12,544 nucleotides of DNA. Source: Flammeovirgaceae bacterium UBA5008 (lineage in GTDB: Bacteria > Bacteroidota > Bacteroidia > Cytophagales > Cyclobacteriaceae). The notes beneath the pieces are model-generated. The model made no database searches. It saw only the letters and a program-made list of their open reading frames with translations, and was not told the DNA's origin. Every line of letters begins with the position of its first letter. The first letter of the stretch is position 1. Positions 1 through 6,363 of the stretch are shown piece by piece. The stretch lies in NCBI GenBank assembly GCA_002398365.1, contig DGYK01000069.1, positions 6,802 to 19,345 on the forward strand. The letters run 5' to 3'. Position numbers and translations under genes: made by a program.

Positions 1-1
1 G

Positions 2-76
2 GCCATTGGCGGAAAAGGGATGACCACTTCAGCTGGTTATGCCGAAGAAAGTATTGCTAAAATTTTAAAACCCTAA
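2..76 (+). CDS. C-terminal end of a probable FAD-dependent oxidoreductase (TIGR03364-like), 5' part outside window
   Basis: An open frame enters from the left edge and ends at TAA (74-76), giving 24 residues that begin AIGGKGMTTSAGY. This glycine-rich GGKGMTTS turn is what I expect at the C-terminus of DAO-type flavoproteins, where it closes over the FAD. The subfamily call rests on that turn plus context: TIGR03364 flavoproteins are known to occur next to TIGR03351 phosphonatase-like hydrolases, one of which lies at 2216-2899, and are thought to oxidise an aminophosphonate. The stop is 2 bp before the next start codon, so the genes are almost certainly co-transcribed. With only 24 residues visible, the family is likely and the substrate is inference. 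Confidence 0.55.
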   Translation, partial: AIGGKGMTTSAGYAEESIAKILKP

Positions 77-78
77 CC

Positions 79-927
79 ATGTGGGCCAATTATCATACCC
101 ACAGCAACTATTGTGATGGCAAAAGTACCTTCGATCAGCACATCGAAAAAGCTAAACAACTGCATCTAAAAGCATTAGGATTTTCATCGCACGCTCCAGT
201 GCCATTTGATTGTGCATGGTGCATGAAAGCAAATCGACTGGATGATTACCTCTCAAGCATTCAAAATATAAAAGCACACACACATTCTATTGAAATTTAT
301 TCGGGATTAGAAATAGACTTCATACCCGAGATAATCGGCCCACGACAATTTTCAAATCGACTAGATTACACCATTGGGTCCATTCATTTTGTAGATCGCT
401 ATGAAAATGGAAAGCATTGGGAAATTGATGGCCCCCACGCAGGTTTTCTTGATGGATTGGAAAAAATATTTCAGAATGACTATCAGAAAGCATTTACTCG
501 CTATTTCGAATTGACGCGTGAAATGATTCAAAAAGACTGCCCTACAGTGATTGGGCACTTGGATAAAATGAAAATTCAGAATGAAGGCAATAAGTTCTTT
601 TCAGAAAGCGAAACTTGGTATCAGCAACAAGTGAAAGAAACCATTTCCGTCATTGCAAAAACAAATGCAATCGTAGAAGTGAACACGCGCGGCATTTACC
701 AGAAAAAATCAGATACTACCTACCCAAGTCCGTGGATTTTAGAATTACTACTAAAAGCCAACATACCCATTACACTCAGCTCAGATGCACACCATGCCGA
801 TGACTTGGTGAATCAGTTTGAAGATTCAGCCCGATTATTAGGCGAGATTGGCTTTAAAAAAATTCACATTCTGTATCATGGTGAGTGGAAACCGTTTAAC
901 TTTAGTGAAAAAGGAATCGAATTTTGA
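79..927 (+). CDS. PHP-domain metal-dependent phosphoesterase, histidinol-phosphatase (HisK/HisJ)-like
   Basis: This 282-residue cytoplasmic enzyme has the complete metal-ligand pattern of the PHP superfamily: H6-x-H8 with D13 (HTHSNYCDG), H38 in GFSSHAP, E78 in GLEID, H103 in GSIHF, H160 in VIGHLD, and D236-x-H238 in SSDAHH. These residues build a di- or trinuclear metal site that hydrolyses phosphomonoesters. Length and motif spacing fit the HisK branch, so automatic annotation would say histidinol-phosphatase. No histidine gene is nearby. Instead it sits 2 bp after an oxidoreductase and overlaps the transporter start by 4 bases, in a phosphonate island. It may therefore remove phosphate from an organophosphate or phosphonate-derived ester; that role is inference. 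The ATG at 79 is the only sensible start. Confidence 0.85.
   Translation: MWANYHTHSNYCDGKSTFDQHIEKAKQLHLKALGFSSHAPVPFDCAWCMKANRLDDYLSSIQNIKAHTHSIEIYSGLEIDFIPEIIGPRQFSNRLDYTIGSIHFVDRYENGKHWEIDGPHAGFLDGLEKIFQNDYQKAFTRYFELTREMIQKDCPTVIGHLDKMKIQNEGNKFFSESETWYQQQVKETISVIAKTNAIVEVNTRGIYQKKSDTTYPSPWILELLLKANIPITLSSDAHHADDLVNQFEDSARLLGEIGFKKIHILYHGEWKPFNFSEKGIEF
911..915 (+). promoter_or_regulatory. Ribosome binding site deciding the TTG start of the DUF5690 gene
   Basis: AAGGA lies 8 bases before the TTG at 924. Most genes in this window lack any Shine-Dalgarno sequence, so this one supports the unusual start codon placed over the upstream stop. Confidence 0.5.
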
Positions 928-2219
928 AACCGACAGACTCTCGCATTAACCGTTGGCTGAGCCAAACGCATGGCATCTGGTTTACCATCTATGCTTCGCT
1001 GGCCGCGTTTTGTTTATATACCTGTGTGTATGCATTTCGTAAAACATTTGCAGCCGCCACCTTCGAAGGATTATTTTTTGCAGGCATCAGGTACAAAGTG
1101 TGGCTGGTCACCTTTCAGGTAATTGGTTATGCTCTCTCCAAATTTATCGGCATCAAAGTCATCTCTGAATTGAAAGCACATTCACGTGCTTTTGGAATTT
1201 TACTAATGGCGGGAATTGCTGGCGTTGCCTGGCTTTTGTTTGCACTGGTTCCTGCACCATATAACATTGTTTTTCTTTTCCTGAATGGACTACCGCTTGG
1301 CATGGTTTGGGGAATGGTATTTGGATATCTGGAAGGCAGGCGAATGACCGAAGTACTGGGTGCTTCGCTTGCTGTGAGTTTCATTTTCTCTGCAGGGCTT
1401 TGCCGTTCGGTAGGCGCTTACATTATGCGCGATTGGGGTACATCGGAATATTGGATGCCTTTTGTAACAAGCGCTTTATTTACGTTGCCACTTTTACTTT
1501 TTTTATACCTCCTCAACCAAGTACCTCCACCTTCTGCGCTAGACGAACAACTTCGCACCAAGCGCGCCCCCATGAATGCGCAAGAGCGCAAAGCATTTAC
1601 GGCTACCTTTTTGCCAGGCATTATTCTGTTTGTACTAGCGTATGTTCTACTAACAGCCTTTCGGGATTTTAGGGACAATTTTTCAGCCGAAATTTGGAAG
1701 TCATTAAATATGGGCAACGATCCCTCCATTTACACCAGCACCGAGATACCAGTATCCATTATTGTGTTGGTATGTATGGGAAGTTTAATGCTCATCAAAA
1801 ACAATCAACTCGCTTTAATGGTCAATCACCTCATCATTGCATTTGGAATGATATTAATTGGAATGGCCAATTACCTTTTTCAATTGCAAATGATTGAACC
1901 TAAAATCTGGATGGTGCTGATTGGTTTAGGTTTGTATCTCGGCTACATTCCTTTCAATAGCATTTTCTTCGATCGGCTAATTGCAGCCTTTCAATACACC
2001 AGCACGGTTGGGTTTATTATGTATGTGGCCGATTCGTTTGGATACTTGGGAAGCGTGAGTGTTCTTTTCTTCAAAGAGTTTGGTTACGCCAATCTCAGTT
2101 GGCTGAATTTCTTTATTTCAGGAGGCTACATTGTATCTGCCACAGGCACACTGCTCATCACCGGATCGATGATCTATTTTCACTACAAGCACAAATCCTG
2201 GAAAGCTACGCTCCGTTAG
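924..2219 (+). CDS. DUF5690 major-facilitator-like membrane transporter
   Basis: This 431-residue polytopic inner-membrane protein has about twelve hydrophobic segments. N-terminal landmarks are WFTIYASLAAFCLYTCVYAFRK (approximately residues 19-40), GYALSKFIGIKV, and the loop NGLPLGMVWGMVFGYLEGRR (about 120-139). I recognise these as the Bacteroidota DUF5690 family, which resembles the sugar-phosphate/organophosphate-antiporter part of the major facilitator superfamily. The start is a TTG that shares TTGA with the stop of the PHP gene, and AAGGA at 911-915 is correctly placed for it, so translation is probably coupled. The last gene of the + strand operon, it meets the HAD gene tail to tail with a 4-base overlap (2216-2219). 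Context suggests import of a phosphonate or organophosphate; the substrate is inferred. Confidence 0.88.
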   Translation: MKPTDSRINRWLSQTHGIWFTIYASLAAFCLYTCVYAFRKTFAAATFEGLFFAGIRYKVWLVTFQVIGYALSKFIGIKVISELKAHSRAFGILLMAGIAGVAWLLFALVPAPYNIVFLFLNGLPLGMVWGMVFGYLEGRRMTEVLGASLAVSFIFSAGLCRSVGAYIMRDWGTSEYWMPFVTSALFTLPLLLFLYLLNQVPPPSALDEQLRTKRAPMNAQERKAFTATFLPGIILFVLAYVLLTAFRDFRDNFSAEIWKSLNMGNDPSIYTSTEIPVSIIVLVCMGSLMLIKNNQLALMVNHLIIAFGMILIGMANYLFQLQMIEPKIWMVLIGLGLYLGYIPFNSIFFDRLIAAFQYTSTVGFIMYVADSFGYLGSVSVLFFKEFGYANLSWLNFFISGGYIVSATGTLLITGSMIYFHYKHKSWKATLR

Positions 2220-2899
2220 TTTTCCACACCAACAATTTGCAATACTTCTGGAATGCGCTGAATAATATGCGTATGTCGAGCAGCCGCTAACTGTTCGTGC
2301 GTAAATGCTCCGGAAGTAATTCCAATCACAAATCCGCAACCGGCAGCCGTACCCTCGCCCAAGTCCGATAGCGTATCTCCTACTTTAGCCACTCGTTTAG
2401 CATCAGTAACTCCGGTCAACTTCATCGCCTTAAATATCATATCAGGATGTGGCCTTCCGTTTTCTACTTCATCGCTCGTGATGCTTCCGTCAATCAACCC
2501 ATTCGTTTCCCATGCCATTCGTGCTAAAAGTGCATTCACAATGGGCCGATCAAATCCGGTATCTACCACTACTTTTATTCCGTGCTGCTTTAGTTTTCTA
2601 AATGTATCACTCACACCCTCATTTTCTTCTACGGTTGAATCATTTTGATAGAACACAATCATGGAGCTGACAAAATCAGAATGAATCTGCTCAACAAAAG
2701 AATTAGATATATTGGGATAGTTCAAGGATTCGAGGAGTTGCGTAATCGCCACCGGTTTCGGAATACCCATTACCTTATTGGCTTGCTCGATGGAAATCGA
2801 TAACCCAAACTTCTCAAACGAATTTTTAAGAACACGCTGCACATCGAAATTCTCTTTCACGGTGGTTCCGGCAAGGTCAAACACAATCAGGTCAATCAT
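2216..2899 (-). CDS. Phosphonatase-like HAD hydrolase (TIGR03351-like, PhnX relative)
   Basis: This 227-residue HAD-superfamily enzyme has the peculiarities of phosphonoacetaldehyde hydrolase. Motif I is FDLAGTT with nucleophile D8 and Ala10 where ordinary HADs have a second Asp. The motif III region is GRPHPDM, with R149 in place of the usual Lys. The cap carries MGIPK, whose K48 lines up with the Schiff-base lysine of PhnX (MGLLK in the Bacillus enzyme, from memory). Motif II is VVDTG (T114) and motif IV KVGDTLSDLGEG (D175, D179). The expected reaction is hydrolytic C-P cleavage of a phosphonoaldehyde to the aldehyde and phosphate. It opposes the transporter gene and diverges from the PhnZ-like gene. 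The family call is firm; that it uses plain phosphonoacetaldehyde is inference, since close relatives may take a modified aldehyde. Confidence 0.9.
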   Translation of the reverse strand: MIDLIVFDLAGTTVKENFDVQRVLKNSFEKFGLSISIEQANKVMGIPKPVAITQLLESLNYPNISNSFVEQIHSDFVSSMIVFYQNDSTVEENEGVSDTFRKLKQHGIKVVVDTGFDRPIVNALLARMAWETNGLIDGSITSDEVENGRPHPDMIFKAMKLTGVTDAKRVAKVGDTLSDLGEGTAAGCGFVIGITSGAFTHEQLAAARHTHIIQRIPEVLQIVGVEN

Positions 2900-3039
2900 A
2901 GCATTTTGAAATTTGAAACAAGAAGGAGATAAAATTATCCATTTCCATCCAATGCTTCACGAATTAATTATTTCTTAATGTGTCGTTATTACTATCTTGA
3001 AAACACCACGCTAACTTGAAGTTTATAACAAACCTGCTT
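2900..3039. promoter_or_regulatory. Divergent promoter region between the HAD hydrolase and PhnZ-like genes
   Basis: These 140 noncoding bases must carry the promoters of both flanking genes. On + there is TATCTTGA at 2993-3000, an approximate match to the Bacteroidota -7 box TAnnTTTG, with TTTC at 2971-2974 in roughly the -33 place. On - there is TAATTTTA at about 2929-2936, one mismatch from TAnnTTTG, but no clear -33 element. TTTGAAA is repeated in tandem at 2905-2911 and 2912-2918, just before the HAD start. The boundaries are certain; the individual boxes are weak. Confidence 0.4.
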
Positions 3040-3612
3040 ATGAGTGCACAAAACACCGTCAATGAGATATTCGCTTTGTATGAGAAATATGGTAATGAAG
3101 ATTATATAGGCGAAGCCATTTCGCAGATAGAACACATGTCGCAAGCCGCTCAATTAGCGATACAAGGAGGATTTGATGATGAGGTGATTTTGGCCGCTTT
3201 CTTTCACGACATCGGGCATATTTGCGTCAGCAGAAACACTGCCAGCAACATGGGCGGCTATGGCGTAAAGAGCCACGAAAAAATTGGTGCCGACTACTTA
3301 CGCGAAAAAGGATTTTCTGAACGAATTGCCAAGCTGGTAGAAAACCATGTTGAAGCCAAACGCTATCTTACCTTTCGTTATCCGGACTATTACAATAATC
3401 TTTCAGAGGCAAGTAAGCGAACGCTGGAATATCAGGGCGGCAAGATGACATCGGAAGAAGCTGATTCGTTTGAGCAAGATCCGCTTTTCGAAGCCAGCAT
3501 TCAATTAAGAAAATGGGACGAGTTAGCGAAGGAGGTTGATACACCTTTAATCGACTTAGAAATAATAAAGGCCAAAGCAACAAGTGCCTTGGCCTCTACA
3601 TTCAGAAACTAG
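3040..3612 (+). CDS. phnZ: PhnZ-like HD-domain mixed-valent diiron oxygenase (C-P bond cleavage)
   Basis: From the ATG at 3040 the protein is 190 residues, the length I recall for PhnZ. An in-frame TTG at 3016 would add 8 hydrophobic residues and is less likely. Likely iron ligands are H32, H56-D57 (FFHDIGH), H79, H103 and D160. Y22 and E25 in DYIGEAISQ match the PhnZ lid pair Tyr24/Glu27. H60, K107, S125, Q132 and R157 match its substrate-binding residues with an offset of 1-2 (PhnZ numbering from memory). PhnZ uses O2 to cleave (R)-2-amino-1-hydroxyethylphosphonate to glycine and phosphate; the relative TmpB cleaves the trimethylated analogue. The usual hydroxylase partner PhnY/TmpA is absent here. 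Divergent from the HAD hydrolase, convergent with the Kelch gene. Family confidence is high; exact substrate is open. Confidence 0.9.
   Translation: MSAQNTVNEIFALYEKYGNEDYIGEAISQIEHMSQAAQLAIQGGFDDEVILAAFFHDIGHICVSRNTASNMGGYGVKSHEKIGADYLREKGFSERIAKLVENHVEAKRYLTFRYPDYYNNLSEASKRTLEYQGGKMTSEEADSFEQDPLFEASIQLRKWDELAKEVDTPLIDLEIIKAKATSALASTFRN
3561..3595 (-). terminator. Rho-independent terminator of the DUF4270-Kelch operon, inside the phnZ-like coding end
   Basis: AGGCCAA (3569-3575) pairs with TTGGCCT (3589-3595). After one A-C mismatch, two G-C pairs (3577-3578 with 3586-3587) continue the stem to a 7-nt loop. Read on the - strand, the stem is followed by TTATTATT (3568-3561), a U-rich tail. 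On the + strand no T-run follows. It lies about 24 bases past the Kelch stop, so it most likely terminates that operon while also encoding residues near the C-terminus of the PhnZ-like protein. Confidence 0.65.
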
Positions 3613-3618
3613 AATCTA

Positions 3619-4677
3619 CTACAATCCGTTTCCGTTCGTTCCTTCATCACCGAGTGGATCAAATACCCAAGTGTCATCAAAGCGGGAACTTCCAGATCTT
3701 CCGGTAGTAATATAACCGAAGTTTCCGATGGCAAAAGTCACTGCCCCATCACGTGAGGAAGCTTCTTTGCTTAAAGAATAATATTCTACCCATACGTCAG
3801 TTACGGGATTGTATTGCCATGTGTCACCAAAAGCAGCTCCTCCTACTGATCCTGTAGTAATATAACCCAAGCCATCGATTGTAAAGGTTCCTGCAAAATC
3901 TCTTGACAAAGGCTGGGCAATCGTATTTCCATTCTTATCGCGCTGAGTCAATTGTGCTTTTTGTTCCCACGCACCAGAGGCATCAGCAACTGGCACATAT
4001 TTTTCTACATTTTTAACTGTTGTATTATTGTTCGTTCCACCAATGACATACGCTGCATTGTCTATAACAAATGCTGCTGCATTGACACGCTTTGCAGAAA
4101 GGCTTGCGCGTTGTACCCATGTATTTGTTCCAGGCAGATATTCCCACAAATCACTTTGAGCGTTTCCATTGTATCCAGCTCCCACAAAACCTCTGTTGCT
4201 AACTGAAAAAGCTACACATCCATAGCGTGCTCCAAAAGTAGTACCATCTGCAAAGTCAGCGATTTTGGTCCACAAATTGGTAGCCGGATTGTACTCATAA
4301 AAATCTTTCAAACGGTTGGATGCATCATCCAAACCAGTGCCAACATATCCTTTGCCACCGATTACGAAAGCTACAGCCTGACTTCTGGCAGTACCAGGAA
4401 AATCCGCCCTCTTGATCCAACTATTAGCAGTAGCATCGTATTGCCACATATCATTTAATCGCTTATTGCCATCGGCATTATAACCACCTACCACATACGC
4501 CTTATTGTCAATAACAAAACCCACTGCATTACCCCGCGTGATTCCACCGAAGTCTGCTTTTTTATCCCAAGATCCTTTCTTGGTAGTAGTTGTTGTTGAA
4601 TCGCTTCCGCAAGCTGCCAACATCAGAGCCAATAAGGCGATTGACCCTATTGATAATACGAAGGATATCTTCTTCAT
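3619..4677 (-). CDS. Kelch-repeat lipoprotein, six-bladed beta-propeller
   Basis: From the ATG at 4677 the protein has 352 residues. It starts with a lipoprotein signal peptide, MKKISFVLSI, a hydrophobic core and the lipobox LAAC with acylated Cys23, followed by a short Ser/Thr-rich linker. The rest is six Kelch repeats of about 50 residues, each with an RxxAVxFVI-type strand, a Y(V/I)xxG turn and a closing W (for example DMWQYDATANSW). This forms a closed propeller, probably on the outer membrane surface or in the periplasm. An ATG at 4698 would overlap DUF4270 and put an acidic extension before the signal peptide, so I prefer 4677, 7 bp after the DUF4270 stop. It is probably co-transcribed with DUF4270. 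Kelch propellers usually bind protein or glycan; the ligand is unknown. Confidence 0.88.
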   Translation of the reverse strand: MKKISFVLSIGSIALLALMLAACGSDSTTTTTKKGSWDKKADFGGITRGNAVGFVIDNKAYVVGGYNADGNKRLNDMWQYDATANSWIKRADFPGTARSQAVAFVIGGKGYVGTGLDDASNRLKDFYEYNPATNLWTKIADFADGTTFGARYGCVAFSVSNRGFVGAGYNGNAQSDLWEYLPGTNTWVQRASLSAKRVNAAAFVIDNAAYVIGGTNNNTTVKNVEKYVPVADASGAWEQKAQLTQRDKNGNTIAQPLSRDFAGTFTIDGLGYITTGSVGGAAFGDTWQYNPVTDVWVEYYSLSKEASSRDGAVTFAIGNFGYITTGRSGSSRFDDTWVFDPLGDEGTNGNGL

Positions 4678-4684
4678 AGCTTTA

Positions 4685-6085
4685 CTAATTTGTTCCATAT
4701 TGAGTGTAGTAGATTTTCAGTTTAATTTTATTGGTCGGGTGAAATCGGTTGCCTATAACCACTCTATTAACTTCCGCGAATAAATTGGGCGAAACAAGGG
4801 CAAGAGGAGTGATGGCCGGTGCGTTTGACTTTATTTCATTGTTAAAGAAAGTGGTCATGGAAAACAAATACTTGGTATTGGTAGAATACTCACGATCGTA
4901 ACGGATAGAGGCCTTCAACACATCATTTCCATTTCCAGGTACGCCTCCGGAGATAATGTTGGAAACATCTGTGGTATAGCTTGCTAAAATATTGATGGGA
5001 GGCGTTGAGGCACCATACGTGCCGGGCGCCAACGGCACTTCCAAGATCGCATCTAAAATCACATACCGATTTTTCTTTAAAAAGCCCTTTACAGAGGGAA
5101 ACTCCACCTTAGTATATAATCCGAGGCCAGATTGTACAAAAGAAACATTTCCAGTGGATTCACTGGGTAAAACTTTGGCAGATGCCAATGTTGATACCGG
5201 TGTTCCAGAACGATCGGCACTGATTTGATTAAATTGATTAAACGAATTGGTTAGTGGAAAATCTACATACGTATTTGTCAATATATCATTGACGAACTTA
5301 CGGTAATATAACCGGACTTTGAGTTTGGCCGAACCAAACCCAACGATGCTTGCATCAGTCGAAGAAGGCACTGATATATTTAATCCTTTAAAATAACTTT
5401 CTACAAACCAATTAGAAATGACTCCAAAATTGGAGGTCGCCTGAAATTTGACAACATCCGGAATATTATCTTGAATCGTATAAAATTTTACACCCAGCGC
5501 ATCCGGCAAACGAACGAAGATTGAATCACGGTTGGGAAATGTGGCCGTTGTTTTAGATGCCATGATAACATTTGAATAACCCACCTTACTCGTATTATAA
5601 AGTGCAAAGGTGGGATTGAGAATGGATACCTTATCATTAGGTACGTAAGGAGGAAGATAGCGTTGATTAACCGGATCAGTTAACTCACTAACGTTGATAG
5701 TCATCATCTTGGTGGTATCACCATAGTATTGGCCGTTATAAGGTAGAATAAGACCGATGGAATCGTAGATACTGCTAGTAGCAGGTGTAAAAGGAGAAAA
5801 GTACCCAATCTGAAAATAAGTACCCGAATTAATTTTGCCGAGATAGTTGTCTCTATAACCGCCTACCAACAGTGTACCTTTGGAAGAAGTAGGCAGTGAA
5901 TCCATGAAAACCGTTGAAGTAACTACCGAAAAGGTATCTACATAAATAGTCTGTAATCCACCGGAAGAAAAGTTTTCATCTGCTTGCAAGAGCCCCTGAT
6001 CATCACAGGAGGTGATGGAAATGGCCATGAACGCCCAAAAAACAACGATCAAACCCTTATACATATCCTTAGCCTTTCTAACCAT
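4685..6085 (-). CDS. DUF4270 family lipoprotein
   Basis: This 466-residue secreted protein carries a type II signal: basic MVRKAKDMYKG, a hydrophobic stretch, then the lipobox ITSC with Cys27 and CDDQG. I recognise the mature region as DUF4270, a family typical of Bacteroidota: QTIYVDTFSVVTSTVFMDSLPT near residue 44, then GGYRDNYLGKI, and a C-terminus rich in beta strands with RVVIGNRFHP and LKIYYTQY. Function is unknown. The predicted all-beta fold and lipid anchor suggest an outer-membrane-attached adhesive or binding role. An internal ATG at 6064, preceded by AAGGA, would give a shorter signal peptide and is a real alternative start. The Kelch lipoprotein follows 7 bp downstream, and a tRNA gene lies upstream on the same strand. 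Confidence 0.87.
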   Translation of the reverse strand: MVRKAKDMYKGLIVVFWAFMAISITSCDDQGLLQADENFSSGGLQTIYVDTFSVVTSTVFMDSLPTSSKGTLLVGGYRDNYLGKINSGTYFQIGYFSPFTPATSSIYDSIGLILPYNGQYYGDTTKMMTINVSELTDPVNQRYLPPYVPNDKVSILNPTFALYNTSKVGYSNVIMASKTTATFPNRDSIFVRLPDALGVKFYTIQDNIPDVVKFQATSNFGVISNWFVESYFKGLNISVPSSTDASIVGFGSAKLKVRLYYRKFVNDILTNTYVDFPLTNSFNQFNQISADRSGTPVSTLASAKVLPSESTGNVSFVQSGLGLYTKVEFPSVKGFLKKNRYVILDAILEVPLAPGTYGASTPPINILASYTTDVSNIISGGVPGNGNDVLKASIRYDREYSTNTKYLFSMTTFFNNEIKSNAPAITPLALVSPNLFAEVNRVVIGNRFHPTNKIKLKIYYTQYGTN

Positions 6086-6153
6086 TTGAAATATTCAGCT
6101 TCACCTAAGACTAATTGATTGACAGGAAAGTTTTAAATCGTTTAAATAACATT

Positions 6154-6174
6154 GACAATACTATAATTATTGTC
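6154..6174. promoter_or_regulatory. Perfect inverted repeat overlapping the probable DUF4270 promoter
   Basis: GACAATA (6154-6160) and TATTGTC (6168-6174) form a perfect 7-bp inverted repeat around a 7-nt AT-rich centre. On the - strand, TAGTATTG (6163-6156) lies in it, one mismatch from the -7 box TAnnTTTG, with TTTT about 20 nt upstream in the -33 place. A promoter covered by an operator-like dyad is plausible. The stem is AT-rich and lacks a following T-run, so it is a poor terminator for the tRNA. Confidence 0.35.
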
Positions 6175-6188
6175 TAAGGCTAAAAAAG

Positions 6189-6262
6189 TGGGCTTGGAGG
6201 GATTCAAACCCCCAACCTTCTGATCCGTAGTCAGATGCTCTATTCAGTTAAGCTACAGGCCC
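6189..6262 (-). tRNA. tRNA-Arg (anticodon ACG)
   Basis: The 74-nt cloverleaf starts GGGCCTG at 6262 and ends with discriminator A at 6189. The D stem is GCTT/GAGC. The anticodon stem is TCTGA/TCAGA with loop CTACGGA, giving anticodon ACG (deaminated to ICG, reading CGN codons). The T stem is GGGGG/CCCTC with loop TTTGAAT. CCA is not encoded. Three points are odd: position 56 is U instead of C, position 19 is A instead of G (so the D-loop/T-loop tertiary pair is A19-U56), and the acceptor stem has a C5-A68 mismatch. All other stems are intact, so I regard it as functional. Confidence 0.96.
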
Positions 6263-6277
6263 ATTTCACCATTCTTT

Positions 6278-6285
6278 CAAAACTA
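6278..6285 (-). promoter_or_regulatory. -7 promoter box of the tRNA-Arg gene
   Basis: On the - strand TAGTTTTG is a perfect TAnnTTTG match. It ends 15 nt before the tRNA 5' end, which would leave a leader of about 10 nt after initiation. No clear TTTG is seen at the -33 position. Confidence 0.5.
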
Positions 6286-6363
6286 TTTGATGCCCGTTTG
6301 CATCTTTCGTTTAGTAATTGGTCGGCAAATTTAATAGAATAAATGCGTAAGGCAAGTGTTGAT

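Noticed and set aside
2199..2226. TGGAAA and TTTCCA facing each other around the MFS/HAD convergent stops as a terminator
   Set aside because: Only 6 A/T-rich pairs with a 16-nt loop and no T-run; too weak to call.
2921..2928. Strong Shine-Dalgarno-like AAGGAG on the + strand between the HAD and PhnZ-like genes
   Set aside because: The next ATG (2952) is 24 bases away and opens only 8 codons before a stop; no gene follows at a usable distance.
3016..3039. In-frame TTG at 3016 as the start of the PhnZ-like protein
   Set aside because: The added 8 residues are hydrophobic and unlike the family. ATG 3040 gives the family length of 190 residues and leaves room for the promoter.
6189..6262. Reading the tRNA-Arg as a decayed pseudogene because of positions 19, 56 and 68
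   Set aside because: The 19/56 changes compensate each other, all other stems pair and the anticodon arm is perfect. One acceptor mismatch does not show loss of function.
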